From positions 1 through 40,588 of the forward strand of contig JACQFP010000004.1 of the NCBI GenBank assembly GCA_016200005.1: 40,588 bases of DNA. The letters are read 5' to 3'. Positions 40,052-40,588 of the stretch are shown here, one piece after another (the first letter of the stretch is position 1; each line of letters starts with the position of its first letter). Made by a program: the position numbers and the translations under genes. The stretch comes from Verrucomicrobiota bacterium (lineage in GTDB: Bacteria; Verrucomicrobiota; Verrucomicrobiia; Limisphaerales; PALSA-1396). The notes beneath the pieces were generated by a model that saw nothing but the letters and a program-made list of their open reading frames with translations, was not told where the DNA came from and did no database searches.

Positions 40052-40226
40052 GTCTCTTTAAATTGAGACGGCTTTTGGGCGGAGACGCCCGCTGCTCATT
40101 GAAAATTGAATTGTGCGATAAGTTGGAGCCCCTTGAAGAACATTCAGTTAGTGAGTGTTTTTCGAGAGTTTTAATAGATTAATAGTTGTTGGGCTTAATC
40201 AGCCTGACAAGAATCAACTAACGTTT
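40052..40226 (+). promoter_or_regulatory. Leader of the rRNA operon
   Basis: Contains the hairpin GTCTCtttaaattGAGAC (40052-40069) and an AT-rich stretch up to the 16S start. The rRNA promoter must be here or within the terminator gap; no convincing -35/-10 pair was identified, so none is marked. The leader presumably pairs with sequence downstream of 16S for RNase III processing, which lies outside the window. Confidence 0.4.

Positions 40227-40588
<362 letters not shown>

Overview
The window looks like a chromosomal segment of a Verrucomicrobiota bacterium, most likely subdivision 3 (Pedosphaera-like). The main evidence is the 5' end of a 16S rRNA gene at 40227-40588, with a verrucomicrobial helix-1/helix-3 signature. 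Supporting evidence is the GloVer-repeat protein, sigma-factor/Ser-Thr-kinase pairs, abundant short palindromic and heptameric repeats, and heavy use of ATGA start/stop overlaps. The taxonomic call is an inference; no search was run.

Region 1 (1-3200) is the most unusual part. It has the architecture of an integron cassette array without an integrase in view. Four unrelated small membrane-protein genes lie on the + strand. Each has an R'-like box just upstream of (or containing) its start codon and an R''-like box at its stop. One junction (476-571) is a convincing attC site with two extrahelical bases. The other junctions are long: they carry a related hairpin, then a conserved minus-strand gene for a ~55-residue CPxCG protein (one intact copy, one frameshifted, one cut by the window edge), then an exact or near-exact ~116 bp repeat. 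The array continues off the left edge.

Region 2 (3449-11901) holds an exported LolA-like protein. It also holds a KimA/KUP-like APC transporter on the minus strand, whose leader matches the c-di-AMP (ydaO/yuaA) riboswitch. After these come a catabolic set (neutral-ceramidase-like Tat lipoprotein, sialidase-like protein, RraA-like protein, convergent ChbG/YdjC deacetylase), a small Cys-containing membrane protein and an Hsp20.

Region 3 (11944-24483) begins with Lon and an overlapping LolA-like gene. A long same-strand run follows: ECF sigma factor, small protein, rhomboid-like protein lacking the catalytic histidine, PflX-type radical SAM enzyme, small protein, Ycf46-type AAA ATPase, small membrane protein, Ycf35/DUF1257-like protein, DUF2997-like protein, degenerate signal-peptidase-like protein, TPR protein, PilT-like ATPase and a membrane TPR protein. 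Seven junctions in this run are 4-nt ATGA overlaps, so the genes are probably co-transcribed.

Region 4 (24480-34614) is more accessory: a lipoprotein, LarE, a RelE/ParE toxin-antitoxin pair, the orphaned C-terminus of a decayed gene, an exported His/Asp-tailed protein, a GloVer/HYR protein, a DUF433 antitoxin whose toxin partner is broken by a palindromic repeat, and a large Ser/Thr kinase-TPR protein with its cognate ECF sigma factor. Several coding sequences here and in region 3 (PflX, LarE, the kinase) have absorbed dispersed repeats in frame.

Region 5 (35019-40588) is a partial type II secretion/pseudopilin operon (GspF-H-I-J-K, all joined by ATGA overlaps), then bioD, a terminator and the start of an rRNA operon.
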